Shown: piece after piece, positions 52,325 through 60,073 of the stretch | Layout of the letters: every line of letters starts with the position of its first letter | Numbering within the stretch: the first letter of the stretch is position 1 | Source of the DNA: Hallerella sp964587155 | Lineage (GTDB): Bacteria > Fibrobacterota > Fibrobacteria > Fibrobacterales > Fibrobacteraceae | Length of the DNA stretch: 64,000 nt | Reading direction: 5' to 3' | Assembly: GCA_964587155.1 (NCBI GenBank) | Contig: CAZPKF010000006.1 | Location: forward strand, 66,766-130,765 | Translations under genes and position numbers: made by a program | The notes under the pieces: model-generated | Told to the model about the DNA's origin: nothing | The model's input: the letters and a program-made list of their open reading frames with translations, nothing else | Database searches by the model: none

Positions 52325-53409
52325 TCGTTCACCCCGTAACTCATGTTGTTCGCAATTTCGCGGATCAATACGTTGCCGCCATCACGCACGCTCATCAATC
52401 CCGAAGCGATTACCGTATCACCCGCAGAAAGGCCTTCCATGATGTTGACCGTAATCGGCGTACGGAGTCCCGTCTTGACGTTGACCTTTTTCGCTTTGCC
52501 CTCTTGAACAATAAAAACATACGCGCCATCCGCATCCAACGTAACCGCTTCGGATGGGACCGGCATTCCGGTCAATTCGCCCCGCCCAAATTCCATTTTC
52601 ACACGGGCATAAGTCCCCGGAAGATATTTTCCATTCCGATTCGGCAAAGAGGCCCAGACTTTTCGCATACGGCTGGTCTCTGATACGGTCGCATCCATGA
52701 AGCGGACAACGGCTTCCGCAGAAGCGCCCTTTTCCGCATCTTCCAAAAAAATCCGGTCCCCAATTTTCAAACTGTGCGAAAAGCGCTGCGGCAAATTGAA
52801 TTCCACTTTGATCTCACTCGTATTGGTGAGGTTCACGAGAGCCGTTCCCGAAGTCATCCAGGCACCCTCCGAAACGGCGACAATGCCTAGCGTTCCGGAA
52901 AACGGTGCACGGATTTCCGTTTTCTTCAACTGCGCCAAGATAAGCTCTTTTGCCGCCGTCGCCGATTCCACCGCACTTTCCGCCGATTCCAATTCTTCTG
53001 CTGTCGCCCCGTCTTTTTCATAAAGGGTCTTCGTCCGTGCCGCTTTCTTTTGGGCAAGCTCCAACGCCGCCGAAGCGCTTTTCAAATTTGCCTGCAATTC
53101 AGAATCATCGAGCTTCGCCAAAAGGGTTCCCTTCGAAACTTTTTGCCCGTCCTTGGCATAGAGCTTCACCAACTTTCCAGAGGTTTCCGCTTTGAGTTCG
53201 ACTTGATCTTTCGCGACAAGTTCCCCATCTGCAGAATAAGTTCCCGAAGTCGAATCCGGCCGGGCAATGTAGCCCGTCACCCGAAGAAGTTTCCCAGCCG
53301 AGTCTCCGCGGCGCGCACCTTTGGCACCTTTGGGTTGTTCCGAAGAACAAGCGGACAAAATCATTCCCAACAAGAGGATGTATGCTAGAACTGCGATTGT
53401 TTTTTTCAC
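52321..53409 (-). CDS. RND efflux periplasmic adaptor (membrane fusion lipoprotein)
   Basis: A 362-residue adaptor linking pump and channel. The lipobox is ILSAC (Cys21). The biotinyl-lipoyl halves are DQVELKAETSGKLVKLYAKDGQKVSKGTLLAKLD and IRAPFSGTLGIVAVSEGAWMTSG. The alpha-hairpin between them is short (about 65 residues). A beta barrel and a membrane-proximal domain (VPSEAVTLDADGAYVFIV) end the protein. ATGA overlap with the pump-channel gene means the whole three-component system is two co-translated genes. It is driven from upstream of 53409. Confidence 0.92.
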   Translation of the reverse strand: MKKTIAVLAYILLLGMILSACSSEQPKGAKGARRGDSAGKLLRVTGYIARPDSTSGTYSADGELVAKDQVELKAETSGKLVKLYAKDGQKVSKGTLLAKLDDSELQANLKSASAALELAQKKAARTKTLYEKDGATAEELESAESAVESATAAKELILAQLKKTEIRAPFSGTLGIVAVSEGAWMTSGTALVNLTNTSEIKVEFNLPQRFSHSLKIGDRIFLEDAEKGASAEAVVRFMDATVSETSRMRKVWASLPNRNGKYLPGTYARVKMEFGRGELTGMPVPSEAVTLDADGAYVFIVQEGKAKKVNVKTGLRTPITVNIMEGLSAGDTVIASGLMSVRDGGNVLIREIANNMSYGVNE

Positions 53410-53538
53410 GTTTAAACCTGCTGAATTTCGAGATTTGGATGTTTTTTATCCGAAACCGGTTGCCCCATCGGGGTAAAACGTTTCACTTTTTACAAAACGA
53501 TGACATCGAACAGACAAACAAAATCGCCATTAGCCCAT
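53410..53538. other. Short intergenic region upstream of the efflux operon
   Basis: 129 bp between the pmbA stop and the adaptor start, both on the minus strand. It must hold the efflux promoter; no clear operator is seen. Confidence 0.35.
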
Positions 53539-54867
53539 TCAATTCGCCAGTGCGATTTCAGGGAAGGCTAGCGCTGGCACTTGAAGGGCGCTCCAAGATT
53601 CCGGGTAGTCCTTTCCAATAGCCACCAGGGATTTTAACAAATCCACAAAATTCGCGCTGAGGGTAGCGCCTTCCACGGGGTGCAAAACTTGACCGTTTTC
53701 CACATAGAGTCCCTGAACTCCAATGCTCATGTCTCCGCTGATAGCGCTACAGCCGGAATTGCCTTCTAAGCGGACAACAAGCAAGCACCGGGGGAAAAGC
53801 TTCAACAATTCCGCAGTCGAATGCCTTCCCGGAAGCACCACCAAATTCGAGAACGCCGTTCCCACTTTTCCACCATAACTTCTGGCGGCAGCGCCGTTGC
53901 TTTTTTTCCCATCGATCCGCGCAGAATCCAAATTGTAAAGGAAGTCGGAAAGCACTCCATCTTCCACGACTGTCACCTTCTCCGCAAAAGTTCCTTCGGA
54001 ATCGTACGTCCTCACTCCCGGAAGATCTTCGCGAGTCGGGTCCGAAAGGAGCGTCAACTTCGCCCCGGCAATTTGCTTCCCCATTTGATGTTGCAAACGG
54101 GATTGTCCCTTTTGAACTTGTTCCGCAAAAAAAGACGACGCATACATGCCCAAAACTTGCCCGGCGACGCGTTCCGAAAAGACGACCGGCATTTTTCCCG
54201 ATTCTATTTTCGAAGGATTCAACAATTCGAGAGCTCGTGTCACGGCCTTTTTCGCAATCCGTTCCGCGGAAAGATCTTTCAAATCAAGCACTTCCATGTC
54301 GTAAGTGCCCATTTTTTTTGATCCATCACGCTCGGCGACAACGCCGGCCCCAGCGCCGATACCGTTTCCACGATTTTCGAAATAGACTCCATTCGAATTG
54401 GCGAAAATGGAATGGTTTTCTCCTTTTGAACAACCTAGGTAAGGCACATTGGTAACTGTTTCCGAACTTTCAAAACAACGGCGTTCAATTTCGACAGAAA
54501 GATCCGCCATTTGGGAAAGTGTAACATTCGAAAGCTCCGGCTGAAAATGCTCTTTCCGCATGGGATGACTTTCCGGCTTTGGAAGTTCGATGGGCAACGG
54601 CTGCGTGAATTGCGTGTGCGACAGGGCGTCTTTCAAAGTTTGACGGAGCGCATTTTCCGTGAGCCGTTCCGTATAAGCGTATCCCGGATTTTCTCCCCGG
54701 AACGCGCGGATGCCGATGCCGACAGATTCCGAAATTTCCGTATTCTGGACCTTCCCCTGAAAAACGGAAACCCCTTCGGATTTGGAATGCCCTCCGACGA
54801 TATCAAATGCAGTCGCGGATTTCCGGGCTTCTTCCGCAAGAAACTGAACGGCTTCGGTGATGTTCAT
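53539..54867 (-). CDS. pmbA: TldD/PmbA family metalloprotease, PmbA type
   Basis: A 442-residue protein of the PmbA half of the TldD-TldE protease, which processes small peptides and peptide antibiotics. It has the conserved N-terminal domain (SVGIGIRAFRGENPGYAYTERL), the FANSNG segment, GAGVVAERDGSK, PVVFSERVAGQVLG, EDGVLSDFLYNLDSAR and the C-terminal LEGNSGCSAISGDMSIGVQGLYVENG. As in other PmbA proteins there is no HExxH motif. The TldD partner is not in the window. Start overlaps the hemL stop (ATGA). Confidence 0.9.
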   Translation of the reverse strand: MNITEAVQFLAEEARKSATAFDIVGGHSKSEGVSVFQGKVQNTEISESVGIGIRAFRGENPGYAYTERLTENALRQTLKDALSHTQFTQPLPIELPKPESHPMRKEHFQPELSNVTLSQMADLSVEIERRCFESSETVTNVPYLGCSKGENHSIFANSNGVYFENRGNGIGAGAGVVAERDGSKKMGTYDMEVLDLKDLSAERIAKKAVTRALELLNPSKIESGKMPVVFSERVAGQVLGMYASSFFAEQVQKGQSRLQHQMGKQIAGAKLTLLSDPTREDLPGVRTYDSEGTFAEKVTVVEDGVLSDFLYNLDSARIDGKKSNGAAARSYGGKVGTAFSNLVVLPGRHSTAELLKLFPRCLLVVRLEGNSGCSAISGDMSIGVQGLYVENGQVLHPVEGATLSANFVDLLKSLVAIGKDYPESWSALQVPALAFPEIALAN

Positions 54868-56153
54868 CGCAAGACCTTGTCAAATGCGTTGCGGGCTTTG
54901 AATGCGATCAGTTCCAAAACTTCTTCAGAATGAGTCGCGCTCAAAAAACTCGTTTCAAATTGCGAAGGCGGAAACAGAACTCCCTGTTCGAGCATCGCGT
55001 GGAAGAAAGTGGCAAAGCGTTTTGTATCCGCAGCCATCGCCGTTTCCGTATCGACAACGGGAACGTCCGAGAAAAAGACGGTGAACATGGAGGCAACGCG
55101 ATTGATTTGAACGTTCACCCCGGCATTTTCAGCCGCGAGTCGGAGCGAAGATTCGAGCAGCGCCCCTTTTCTTTCGAGAGTTTCCCACGGGGGCATCTTG
55201 TATAAGAGCCGCAGCTGAGAAAGCCCCGCAGTCACCGCCATCGGATTCCCGGAAAGGGTTCCCGCTTGGTAAACTTTTCCCAAAGGGCTGACGTTTTGCA
55301 TCAGGGAATCCTTCCCAGCATAAGCTGCCAGCGGCAATCCACCGCCGACAATTTTTCCCAAAGTGACCATGTCCGGTTCCACGCCGAACCGTTTTACCGC
55401 GCCGCCATCCGCAATGCGGAAACCCGTCATCACTTCGTCAAAAATCAAGACAGAACCATTTGCCGTGCAAAGTTCCCGAAGTCCTTCGAGGAATCCTTCT
55501 TGTGGAGGAACACATCCCATGTTACCGGCGACCGGCTCCACGATAACGGCTGCAATTTTACCCGGATGCGCATCGAACAACTCACGGACTTGTTCCAAAT
55601 GATTGTAATCCGCTATCAAAGTATCACGGGCCACGCCCGGTGTCACTCCGAGAGAGCTAGGCGAACCGTGCGTCAAGGCACCGGATCCCGCCTGAATTAA
55701 AAAAGAATCGCCATGCCCGTGGTAACAGCCGCGGAATTTGATAATCTTATTTCGCTTTGTCGCACCCCGCGCTACCCGGATGGCGCTCATCGTCGCTTCG
55801 GTTCCCGAATTCACCAATCGGATTTTTTCCATTCCCGGAATTTTCGAAAGGATGAGCTCCGCCAGTTCGACTTCAATGTCCGTGCACATGCCAAAGCTCA
55901 ATCCGCGGGACAATTCATCGCGCAACGCTTCGATGACTTCCGGTGGATTGTGACCCAAAATCATTGGCCCCCACGAACCGATGAGATCCACATATTGCGT
56001 TCCATCGTCCGCATAGAGAAATGGTCCCGTTGCCCGCTTCACAAAAACAGGCTCACCGCCCACGCCACCGAAGGCGCGCACCGGCGAATTCACTCCTCCG
56101 GGCAACACGTTCAACGCGCGGGTCCACCAAGAATTTTCTGCATTTTTAGTCAT
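54864..56153 (-). CDS. hemL: Glutamate-1-semialdehyde 2,1-aminomutase
   Basis: A 429-residue PLP enzyme making 5-aminolevulinate in C5 heme synthesis. The PLP lysine is in DMVTLGKIVGGGLPLAAYAG. GGVNSPVRAFGGVGGEP, NSGTEATMSAIRVARG, YHGHGDSFLIQAGSG and FDEVMTGFR are all typical. ATG 56153 shares its A with the TGA of the upstream gene (TGATG), so it is translationally coupled. The AlgX-like protein before it and PmbA after it have no known part in heme synthesis. Confidence 0.95.
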   Translation of the reverse strand: MTKNAENSWWTRALNVLPGGVNSPVRAFGGVGGEPVFVKRATGPFLYADDGTQYVDLIGSWGPMILGHNPPEVIEALRDELSRGLSFGMCTDIEVELAELILSKIPGMEKIRLVNSGTEATMSAIRVARGATKRNKIIKFRGCYHGHGDSFLIQAGSGALTHGSPSSLGVTPGVARDTLIADYNHLEQVRELFDAHPGKIAAVIVEPVAGNMGCVPPQEGFLEGLRELCTANGSVLIFDEVMTGFRIADGGAVKRFGVEPDMVTLGKIVGGGLPLAAYAGKDSLMQNVSPLGKVYQAGTLSGNPMAVTAGLSQLRLLYKMPPWETLERKGALLESSLRLAAENAGVNVQINRVASMFTVFFSDVPVVDTETAMAADTKRFATFFHAMLEQGVLFPPSQFETSFLSATHSEEVLELIAFKARNAFDKVLR

Positions 56154-57637
56154 CAGTCCAACCTTACTTTTTTCCAACCTTCCGCTCCAAAACGCAAATC
56201 GCGTTCGACAAATTCCCACACGAGCAATTTCTTCCCCTTGAGCACACCCGATCGACGGGAGAGCTTTTCACGGACAAGCGTACTGGCGCCGCCATCAGAA
56301 ACAATGTGCGCAACGGGAGTTTGCATTTCTTTGGCAAATTGAGAAATCCATCCGGCGGACATCGGAGCGTCCGTTTCGTAAATTCGAGAATAGCTGTCGC
56401 CCAAAATCAAAATTTGCGCCTTGCGGAAATCGCTGCGGAAAAGCGTTCCCGACTTTGCGCTTTTCACTTGATACGCTTCTACCGTTTGCGTCGGAAATTT
56501 CCCTTCCAAATCCGCCATGGTCGCCACATCGCCGGTGCGTTCCACAGTCACCAGCGAATCGGTCCATTCCGCCTTGGGAAACTCTTTGGCAAACGGCAAT
56601 TTTTTCACGGCAGATGCCACAGCGGATGCGGCCACAGCCGCCCCGCGCGGACTCCAATGCGTATCAGTATTCAAATAAAGGAAGTCCCCATCGCGGTCAT
56701 TGAGTTTGGCGTTTTGCAACACCGGATAAAGGTTCACCGTCAAAACGCCTCGCGCCGCAAGCGAATCGACAAGGCTTTCGCCCAAAGTCGAAACATCCTT
56801 GCCGGAAATTCCATACAGGGAAGGATTCAAAAATTCCGGATAGATAGAGGGCTTTCCCGGTACGACGACAACCAGCAGTTCCACTCCGCGTTTTTGCAAT
56901 TCCGACTGGAAATCCAGAATGGCATCAATCGGATTGTCCAGGCTGTCGCACTCCCATGGTGCCGGTCGCACCAAAAATTCCACATCCTGACGGTAAAAAA
57001 GAAACCCAGAGTCCGCGAGAACAGCCTTTTCCCCCGGGTCCCGAAGAACATTCCAAGCAAACGCCTGATAAAAAGGACGCGTCTTTTTCACAAAGGCGTT
57101 CTCTTTGTCCAAGCGGTCTTCGTAAGCGCGCAAATACTTACCGCTTAAAAAACCGTGATTCCACCAAGCGTCCCAAATTCTCTTCCAAGAAAAACTGCCA
57201 TACGTGTCGACGAGATTTTTCGCCAGATTTTCCAAAGTATCGCGCAAATCGCCATCGGTTTCAAAATCCGCAAGGTGTTTTTGCCATTCGGAAATTTGCT
57301 GCACCGCAAAAGAAGACGAATCCTCCGGCAAATACGCATTCACGTCAACAACCAGCCGTTTCATTCGCGACGCCACATCGTCTAAATCCGCGACCGCTTC
57401 TGAAAGCGACGCATTTTCCGCTTCGGCAAGAGCGAAAACTTTTTCCAGTCCTGTTTTCAGCGAGTCCGCATTCCGACGAAGCGAAGCTTCCCGTTCAAAA
57501 GGAAAACGCATGTCACGGAAAACATCCAACGGGACAAATTGCTCTCCACTACGCACCGAATGAGCGAAATCCCACAGGCCGGGCAACAGCAGCATCACAA
57601 AAAAAATGACCGTGAATAAAAAGTAGTTGCGCTTCAT
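56153..57637 (-). CDS. AlgX/AlgJ-like SGNH-hydrolase-fold protein
   Basis: A 494-residue membrane-anchored periplasmic protein of the AlgX/AlgJ (DHHW/SGNH) group, which takes part in O-acetylation of exopolysaccharides. One N-terminal helix (about residues 6-24) is followed by a long helical segment (40-165). The SGNH-like domain then has NTDTHWSPRGAAVAA (the Asp/His pair) and LGDSYSRIYE as the Ser-containing block. A family partner of the MBOAT type is not nearby. ATG 57637 begins 21 bp after the tRNA 3' end. Confidence 0.8.
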   Translation of the reverse strand: MKRNYFLFTVIFFVMLLLPGLWDFAHSVRSGEQFVPLDVFRDMRFPFEREASLRRNADSLKTGLEKVFALAEAENASLSEAVADLDDVASRMKRLVVDVNAYLPEDSSSFAVQQISEWQKHLADFETDGDLRDTLENLAKNLVDTYGSFSWKRIWDAWWNHGFLSGKYLRAYEDRLDKENAFVKKTRPFYQAFAWNVLRDPGEKAVLADSGFLFYRQDVEFLVRPAPWECDSLDNPIDAILDFQSELQKRGVELLVVVVPGKPSIYPEFLNPSLYGISGKDVSTLGESLVDSLAARGVLTVNLYPVLQNAKLNDRDGDFLYLNTDTHWSPRGAAVAASAVASAVKKLPFAKEFPKAEWTDSLVTVERTGDVATMADLEGKFPTQTVEAYQVKSAKSGTLFRSDFRKAQILILGDSYSRIYETDAPMSAGWISQFAKEMQTPVAHIVSDGGASTLVREKLSRRSGVLKGKKLLVWEFVERDLRFGAEGWKKVRLD

Positions 57638-57658
57638 GGTACCTGCAAGAAAAAGAAG

Positions 57659-57731
57659 TACCCCCACTGCGAATCGAACGTAGATCTCACCCTTAGGAGG
57701 GGCGTGCTCTATCCATTTGAGCTATGAGGGC
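57659..57731 (-). tRNA. tRNA-Arg (anticodon CCT)
   Basis: Minus strand. Acceptor GCCCTCA / TGGGGGT, D arm GCTC-AAATGGATA-GAGC, anticodon arm CGCCC-CTCCTAA-GGGTG (anticodon CCT), T arm CTACG-TTCGATT-CGCAG with one A-C mismatch, discriminator A. The CCA end is not encoded. All arms fold, and length is 73 nt. Confidence 0.93.
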
Positions 57732-57743
57732 AATTCACAGGTA

Positions 57744-57771
57744 AATATAATAAAATCTTCATCAGCCTCAA
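57744..57771 (-). promoter_or_regulatory. Promoter of tRNA-Arg
   Basis: Minus strand: TTGAGG at 57766-57771 and TATATT at 57744-57749 with a 16-bp spacer, about 13 nt before the mature tRNA 5' end. Confidence 0.6.
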
Positions 57772-57808
57772 GGATTCCAACAAGAGCAGGCAGTCGTCCA
57801 TCCAGCTG

Positions 57809-57944
57809 TTAATGAGGAATGTGGAATGAGAGTCGCAACCGGAAAACTCTCCTTGGTGGGATTTCTACCCAAAGCCTTTTCTGCGATAAAGCGAAGTTTG
57901 CACGGTTTTGACCGCGCAGGCGATGCCGTTTTTGTCAAATGGGA
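57809..57944 (-). repeat. Dispersed intergenic repeat, copy H
   Basis: On the minus strand: CATTTGACAAAAACGGC, GCGCGGTCAAAACCGTGCAA, TATCGCAGAAAAGGCTTTG, AGAAATCCCACCAAGGAGAG, TTTTCCGGTTGCGACTCTC, ATTCCACATTCCTCATT. It lies between tRNA-Arg and ruvA. Confidence 0.8.
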
Positions 57945-58178
57945 AAATCCACCTAATCCGGGAAGACTTCGCCCTCCCCAAGCAAGCTCAAACTCCAGAC
58001 AGGCAGATTTCACTCCCGTCCTTTGTTTGTAATATAAGAATAAAAACACGGCACAACGGCGAAACATAACCCATTTTTCACCATACAAATAAAAGCGTGA
58101 CGTGCGTCACTTTCGCATTTTTGCATCCAATCCGGCAAAATGCTGCACAAAATAACACGAAACGATTATATTTAAATC
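57945..58178 (+). other. ruvAB upstream region with a CRP-like site
   Basis: GTGACG-TG-CGTCAC at 58097-58110 contains GTGA-N6-TCAC, the core of the CRP-type operator. The -10 box TATATT (58167-58172) ends 6 nt before the ruvA ATG. The rest of the stretch holds no gene. Confidence 0.45.
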
Positions 58179-58766
58179 ATGATTGAAAGGTTGCACGGAA
58201 TCCTCGTTGAACGCCGCCCGACATTTGCCGTCATTGAATGCGGTGGAATCGGCTACGGTGTACAAATATCGGCCAGAGCGGGTGAACAGTTACCGCCCGA
58301 AGGCTCCGAAATCACAATGCCCACCCATCTCGTCGTCAAGGAAGATTCCATGGAACTCTTCGGCTTTGCCGATACGCAGGAAAAGGAACTTTTTTTGAAC
58401 ATGATCGCCGTCAACGGAGTCGGTCCCAAAACAGCGCAACGCATTCTTTCCGGCGTATCTCCAAGCGAATTCCTCGCCATCATCGCCCGCGAAGACAAAG
58501 CCGCCTTGGGAAAAATCAAAGGGGTCGGCAAAAAAACAGCCGATATGTTCATCCTTTCCCTGAAAGACAAAGCATTGACGATCGCCGCCTCCGAAGGGAA
58601 AACGTTCAACGCCTTCACGCCGAACCAAAGCGAAGCTATTCAAGCGTTGCACACTCTCGGTGTCAAAGATCCCGCCGCCCAAAAAGCCGTCGAAAAAGCG
58701 CTTAAAATCTTGGGTGCAAACGCGAGCGTAACAGCCCTCATCCCCGAAGCGTTAAAGTTCATCTAA
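58179..58766 (+). CDS. ruvA: Holliday junction DNA helicase subunit RuvA
   Basis: A 195-residue junction-binding subunit that loads RuvB for branch migration. The N-terminal OB fold holds MIERLHGILVERRPTFAVIECGGIGYGVQ. The first helix-hairpin-helix is NMIAVNGVGPKTAQRILS, the second is ALGKIKGVGKKTADMFILSLKDK, and the small C-domain interacting with RuvB follows (EAIQALHTLGVKDPAAQKAVEKAL). ruvB starts 11 bp later. The very short leader suggests leaderless initiation. Confidence 0.96.
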   Translation: MIERLHGILVERRPTFAVIECGGIGYGVQISARAGEQLPPEGSEITMPTHLVVKEDSMELFGFADTQEKELFLNMIAVNGVGPKTAQRILSGVSPSEFLAIIAREDKAALGKIKGVGKKTADMFILSLKDKALTIAASEGKTFNAFTPNQSEAIQALHTLGVKDPAAQKAVEKALKILGANASVTALIPEALKFI

Positions 58767-58777
58767 CGGGAGTCTCC

Positions 58778-59803
58778 ATGTCGGAACGCATCATCTCCCC
58801 GGAACAGGAAAACGGCGAAGAAGCCGAACTGGACAAAAGCCTCCGCCCAGGAACGCTTGCCGATTTCAGCGGAGAAGACCACATCAAAGAAAGTCTGCAA
58901 ATTGCCATCGAAGCGGCAAAACGCCGGGGAGAAGCGTTGGACCATTGTCTGTTTGCCGGTCCTCCGGGATTAGGAAAAACAACCTTGGCCGGCATCATCG
59001 CCAAAGAAATGGGCGTAGGAATCCACGTGACCAGCGGTCCGGTTTTAGAAAAAGCGAGCGACATCGCCGGACTTCTCACCAGTCTAGGCGAAAACGACGT
59101 CTTGTTCATCGACGAAATTCACCGTTTAGGCCGCGTCATCGAAGAGTATCTTTACCCCGCCATGGAAGATTTTCGGCTCGACATCATGCTCGATTCCGGA
59201 CCGGCAGCCAGAAGTGTGAACTTGCCGCTCAAAAGATTCACCCTCATCGGAGCAACTACCCGCACCGGGCTTTTAACCGGACCGCTCCGAGACCGATTCG
59301 GGCTTCATTTTCGCCTGGAATTGTATGCACCCAAAGATTTGGAAAAAATTTTAATCCGCAGCGCAAACATTTTGAATGTGAAAATTACTGCAGATGCCGC
59401 AAAAATCCTCAGTTCCAAATGCCGAGGAACCCCCCGCATCGCAAACCGCGTTTTGCGGCGCGCCAGGGACGTCGCAGAAGTCCGCGGAGAAGGCGTCATT
59501 GACACCGAAATTGCCACAAGGACATTAAAAATGTTGGGCATCGATGAGCGCGGGCTAGACCCGATGGACCGCAAAATCCTCTCCACTATCGCAACCCATT
59601 TCGATGGAGGCCCCGTCGGATTAGGAACCATCGGAGCCTCTCTTGGCGAAGAACCGGACACTCTTGAAGAAGTCTACGAACCTTACTTGATTCAACAAGG
59701 ACTGCTTTCGCGCACGCCTCGCGGGCGAACCCTCACTCATGCTGCCTACAAGGCCCTGCACATTCCACAACCCCAAGGTTCTCAGCCGGAATTGGACTTG
59801 TAA
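58778..59803 (+). CDS. ruvB: Holliday junction branch migration ATPase RuvB
   Basis: A 341-residue AAA+ motor driving Holliday junction branch migration. Walker A is GPPGLGKT (61-68) and Walker B DVLFIDEIHRLGR. IGATTRTGLLTGPLRDRFG carries sensor-1 and the arginine finger, and the C-terminal winged helix is intact (TIGASLGEEPDTLEEVYEPYLIQQGLLSRTPRGR). Length is normal. Operon with ruvA; a converging fibro-slime gene and a shared terminator follow. Confidence 0.97.
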   Translation: MSERIISPEQENGEEAELDKSLRPGTLADFSGEDHIKESLQIAIEAAKRRGEALDHCLFAGPPGLGKTTLAGIIAKEMGVGIHVTSGPVLEKASDIAGLLTSLGENDVLFIDEIHRLGRVIEEYLYPAMEDFRLDIMLDSGPAARSVNLPLKRFTLIGATTRTGLLTGPLRDRFGLHFRLELYAPKDLEKILIRSANILNVKITADAAKILSSKCRGTPRIANRVLRRARDVAEVRGEGVIDTEIATRTLKMLGIDERGLDPMDRKILSTIATHFDGGPVGLGTIGASLGEEPDTLEEVYEPYLIQQGLLSRTPRGRTLTHAAYKALHIPQPQGSQPELDL

Positions 59804-59808
59804 AATTC

Positions 59809-59962
59809 GGAGTTAGGACAGTAATTAGGAATGAGGAATGTAGAATGAGAGCCGCGAGCTAAAAATTCTCTTGGGTGGGGTTTCACATTAAAAATCTTTT
59901 CTGCGAGTGGGTGAATTTTACACGGTTTTAACGGCAAAGAGGAGCCATTTTTTGCGAAATGG
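59809..59962 (-). repeat. Dispersed intergenic repeat, copy I
   Basis: On the minus strand: CCATTTCGCAAAAAATGGCTC, TTGCCGTTAAAACCGTGTAA, AATTCACCCACTCGCAGAAA, TGTGAAACCCCACCCAAG, GAGAATTTTTAGCTCGCGGC, TCTCATTCTACATTCCTCAT, TCCTAATTAC. The hairpin arm ATGGC/GCCGT keeps pairing through a G-T pair. Confidence 0.8.
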
Positions 59963-60026
59963 AAGTTGTCGGAGTTCGCAATGGAAGGCGCGCCTTTTAG
60001 TTAAGCCGAAACAATTCAAAACATCA

Positions 60027-60054
60027 AAAAACCCCGGAAAATTTCCGGGGTTTT
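60027..60054. terminator. Bidirectional terminator
   Basis: AAAACCCCGGAAA / TTTCCGGGGTTTT, a perfect 13-bp stem, between convergent ruvB and the fibro-slime gene. Confidence 0.9.
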
Positions 60055-60073
60055 GTATGAAAATCGGTCCCGA

